Below are positions 13,549-13,887 of a stretch of 13,887 nt of DNA, piece after piece. Position numbers and translations under genes: made by a program. The notes beneath the pieces were generated by a model, which saw only the letters and a list, made by a program, of their open reading frames with translations, had not been told where the DNA came from and ran no database searches. Origin of the DNA: an uncultured Candidatus Saccharibacteria bacterium (GTDB lineage: Bacteria; Patescibacteria; Saccharimonadia; Saccharimonadales; UBA6022); NCBI GenBank assembly GCA_946886125.1, contig CAMPHY010000014.1, positions 1 through 13,887 of the forward strand, written 5' to 3'. Every line of letters starts with the position of its first letter. Positions within the stretch are counted from its first letter, which is position 1.

Positions 13549-13887
13549 TTAGCTATCGATTTCAGCGACCTTTTGGCGCACTTTCGCTTCGATTTCCTGT
13601 GCAGTTTCAGGATTTTCTCGTAAATATACTTTGCTCGCTTCACGGCCTTGACCAATTTTTGCATCAGCGTAATCGAACCAAGCACCAGCTTTGCCGACAA
13701 TACCATGTTGCACCGCGAGATCCAGTACATCACCCGTTTTTGAGATACCTTCGTTGTACATAATATCGAATTCAGCAACTCTAAAAGGAGGAGCGATCTT
13801 ATTCTTTACCACCTTCACTTTTGTACGGTTACCGACAATATCCTCGCCCACCTTAATCTGACCTGTTCGGCGAATATCAAGACGGAC
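13549..13887 (-). CDS. recA: RecA recombinase, C-terminal part (5' end beyond window)
   Basis: 112 residues are visible and the frame is open at the right edge. They match the end of the RecA core and the C-terminal domain: [19 protein letters not shown], then [19 protein letters not shown], a [14 protein letters not shown] segment, [18 protein letters not shown] and [16 protein letters not shown]. RecA is the ATP-dependent strand-exchange protein for homologous recombination and the DNA-damage response. The protein stops at AEIDS just after the C-terminal domain, so the long acidic tail of E. coli RecA is missing. That tail tunes DNA binding in E. coli and varies between phyla. The terminator hairpin follows. 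Confidence 0.97.
   Translation of the reverse strand, partial: VRLDIRRTGQIKVGEDIVGNRTKVKVVKNKIAPPFRVAEFDIMYNEGISKTGDVLDLAVQHGIVGKAGAWFDYADAKIGQGREASKVYLRENPETAQEIEAKVRQKVAEIDS

Overview
This window looks like chromosome from a small-genome Candidate Phyla Radiation (Patescibacteria) bacterium, most likely a Candidatus Saccharibacteria (TM7) member. That placement is an inference from several things seen together: a compact type IV pilus operon starting with a PilB ATPase, a neighbouring polytopic protein with a pilin-like ectodomain, a miniature TsaB, an RNase Y/Nudix pair, a DEDDh-exonuclease/GIY-YIG fusion, and genes packed with ATGA/GTGA overlaps. UGA acts as an ordinary stop (tsaE, pilM and pilN end in TGA), which argues against the UGA=Gly code of Gracilibacteria and Absconditabacteria. 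No tRNA, rRNA, CRISPR array, insertion sequence or prophage gene was seen, and no gene-free stretch exceeds 300 bases.

Layout. Positions 1-4910 are all on the minus strand. Reading in the direction of transcription they encode a type IV pilin-like protein, tsaE-tsaB (tRNA t6A synthesis), rny (RNase Y) with a Nudix hydrolase just behind it, and an exonuclease/GIY-YIG nuclease whose C-terminus lies beyond the left edge. A divergent region near 4911-4989, containing a perfect 14-bp palindrome, separates these from the plus-strand block. That block starts with a five-helix membrane protein with a pilin-like C-terminal domain (4990-6078) and continues as pilB-pilC-pilM-pilN-pilO and a 97-residue PilP-like protein, ending at 11718. 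A PRC-barrel protein with its own promoter follows and overlaps recX tail to tail. A small four-helix membrane protein diverges from recX, and a strong symmetric hairpin terminator separates it from the convergent 3' end of recA, which enters from the right edge.

How the genes work together. PilB (assembly ATPase), PilC (platform), PilM (cytoplasmic actin-like adaptor) and PilN/PilO/PilP-like (alignment subcomplex) form the inner-membrane machine of a type IV pilus. The divergent pilin and the pilin-domain membrane protein are likely substrates or accessory parts. No secretin (PilQ), prepilin peptidase (PilD) or retraction ATPase (PilT) is in the window. RecA and RecX handle homologous recombination. 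The left block covers tRNA modification, mRNA turnover, nucleotide clean-up and DNA repair.

The most striking non-coding pattern is that several first genes of transcription units carry a TATAAT/TATACT hexamer only 5-9 bases before the start codon, as expected for leaderless mRNAs, whereas most genes inside operons have Shine-Dalgarno sequences. This also corrects the start codons of recX and tsaE.
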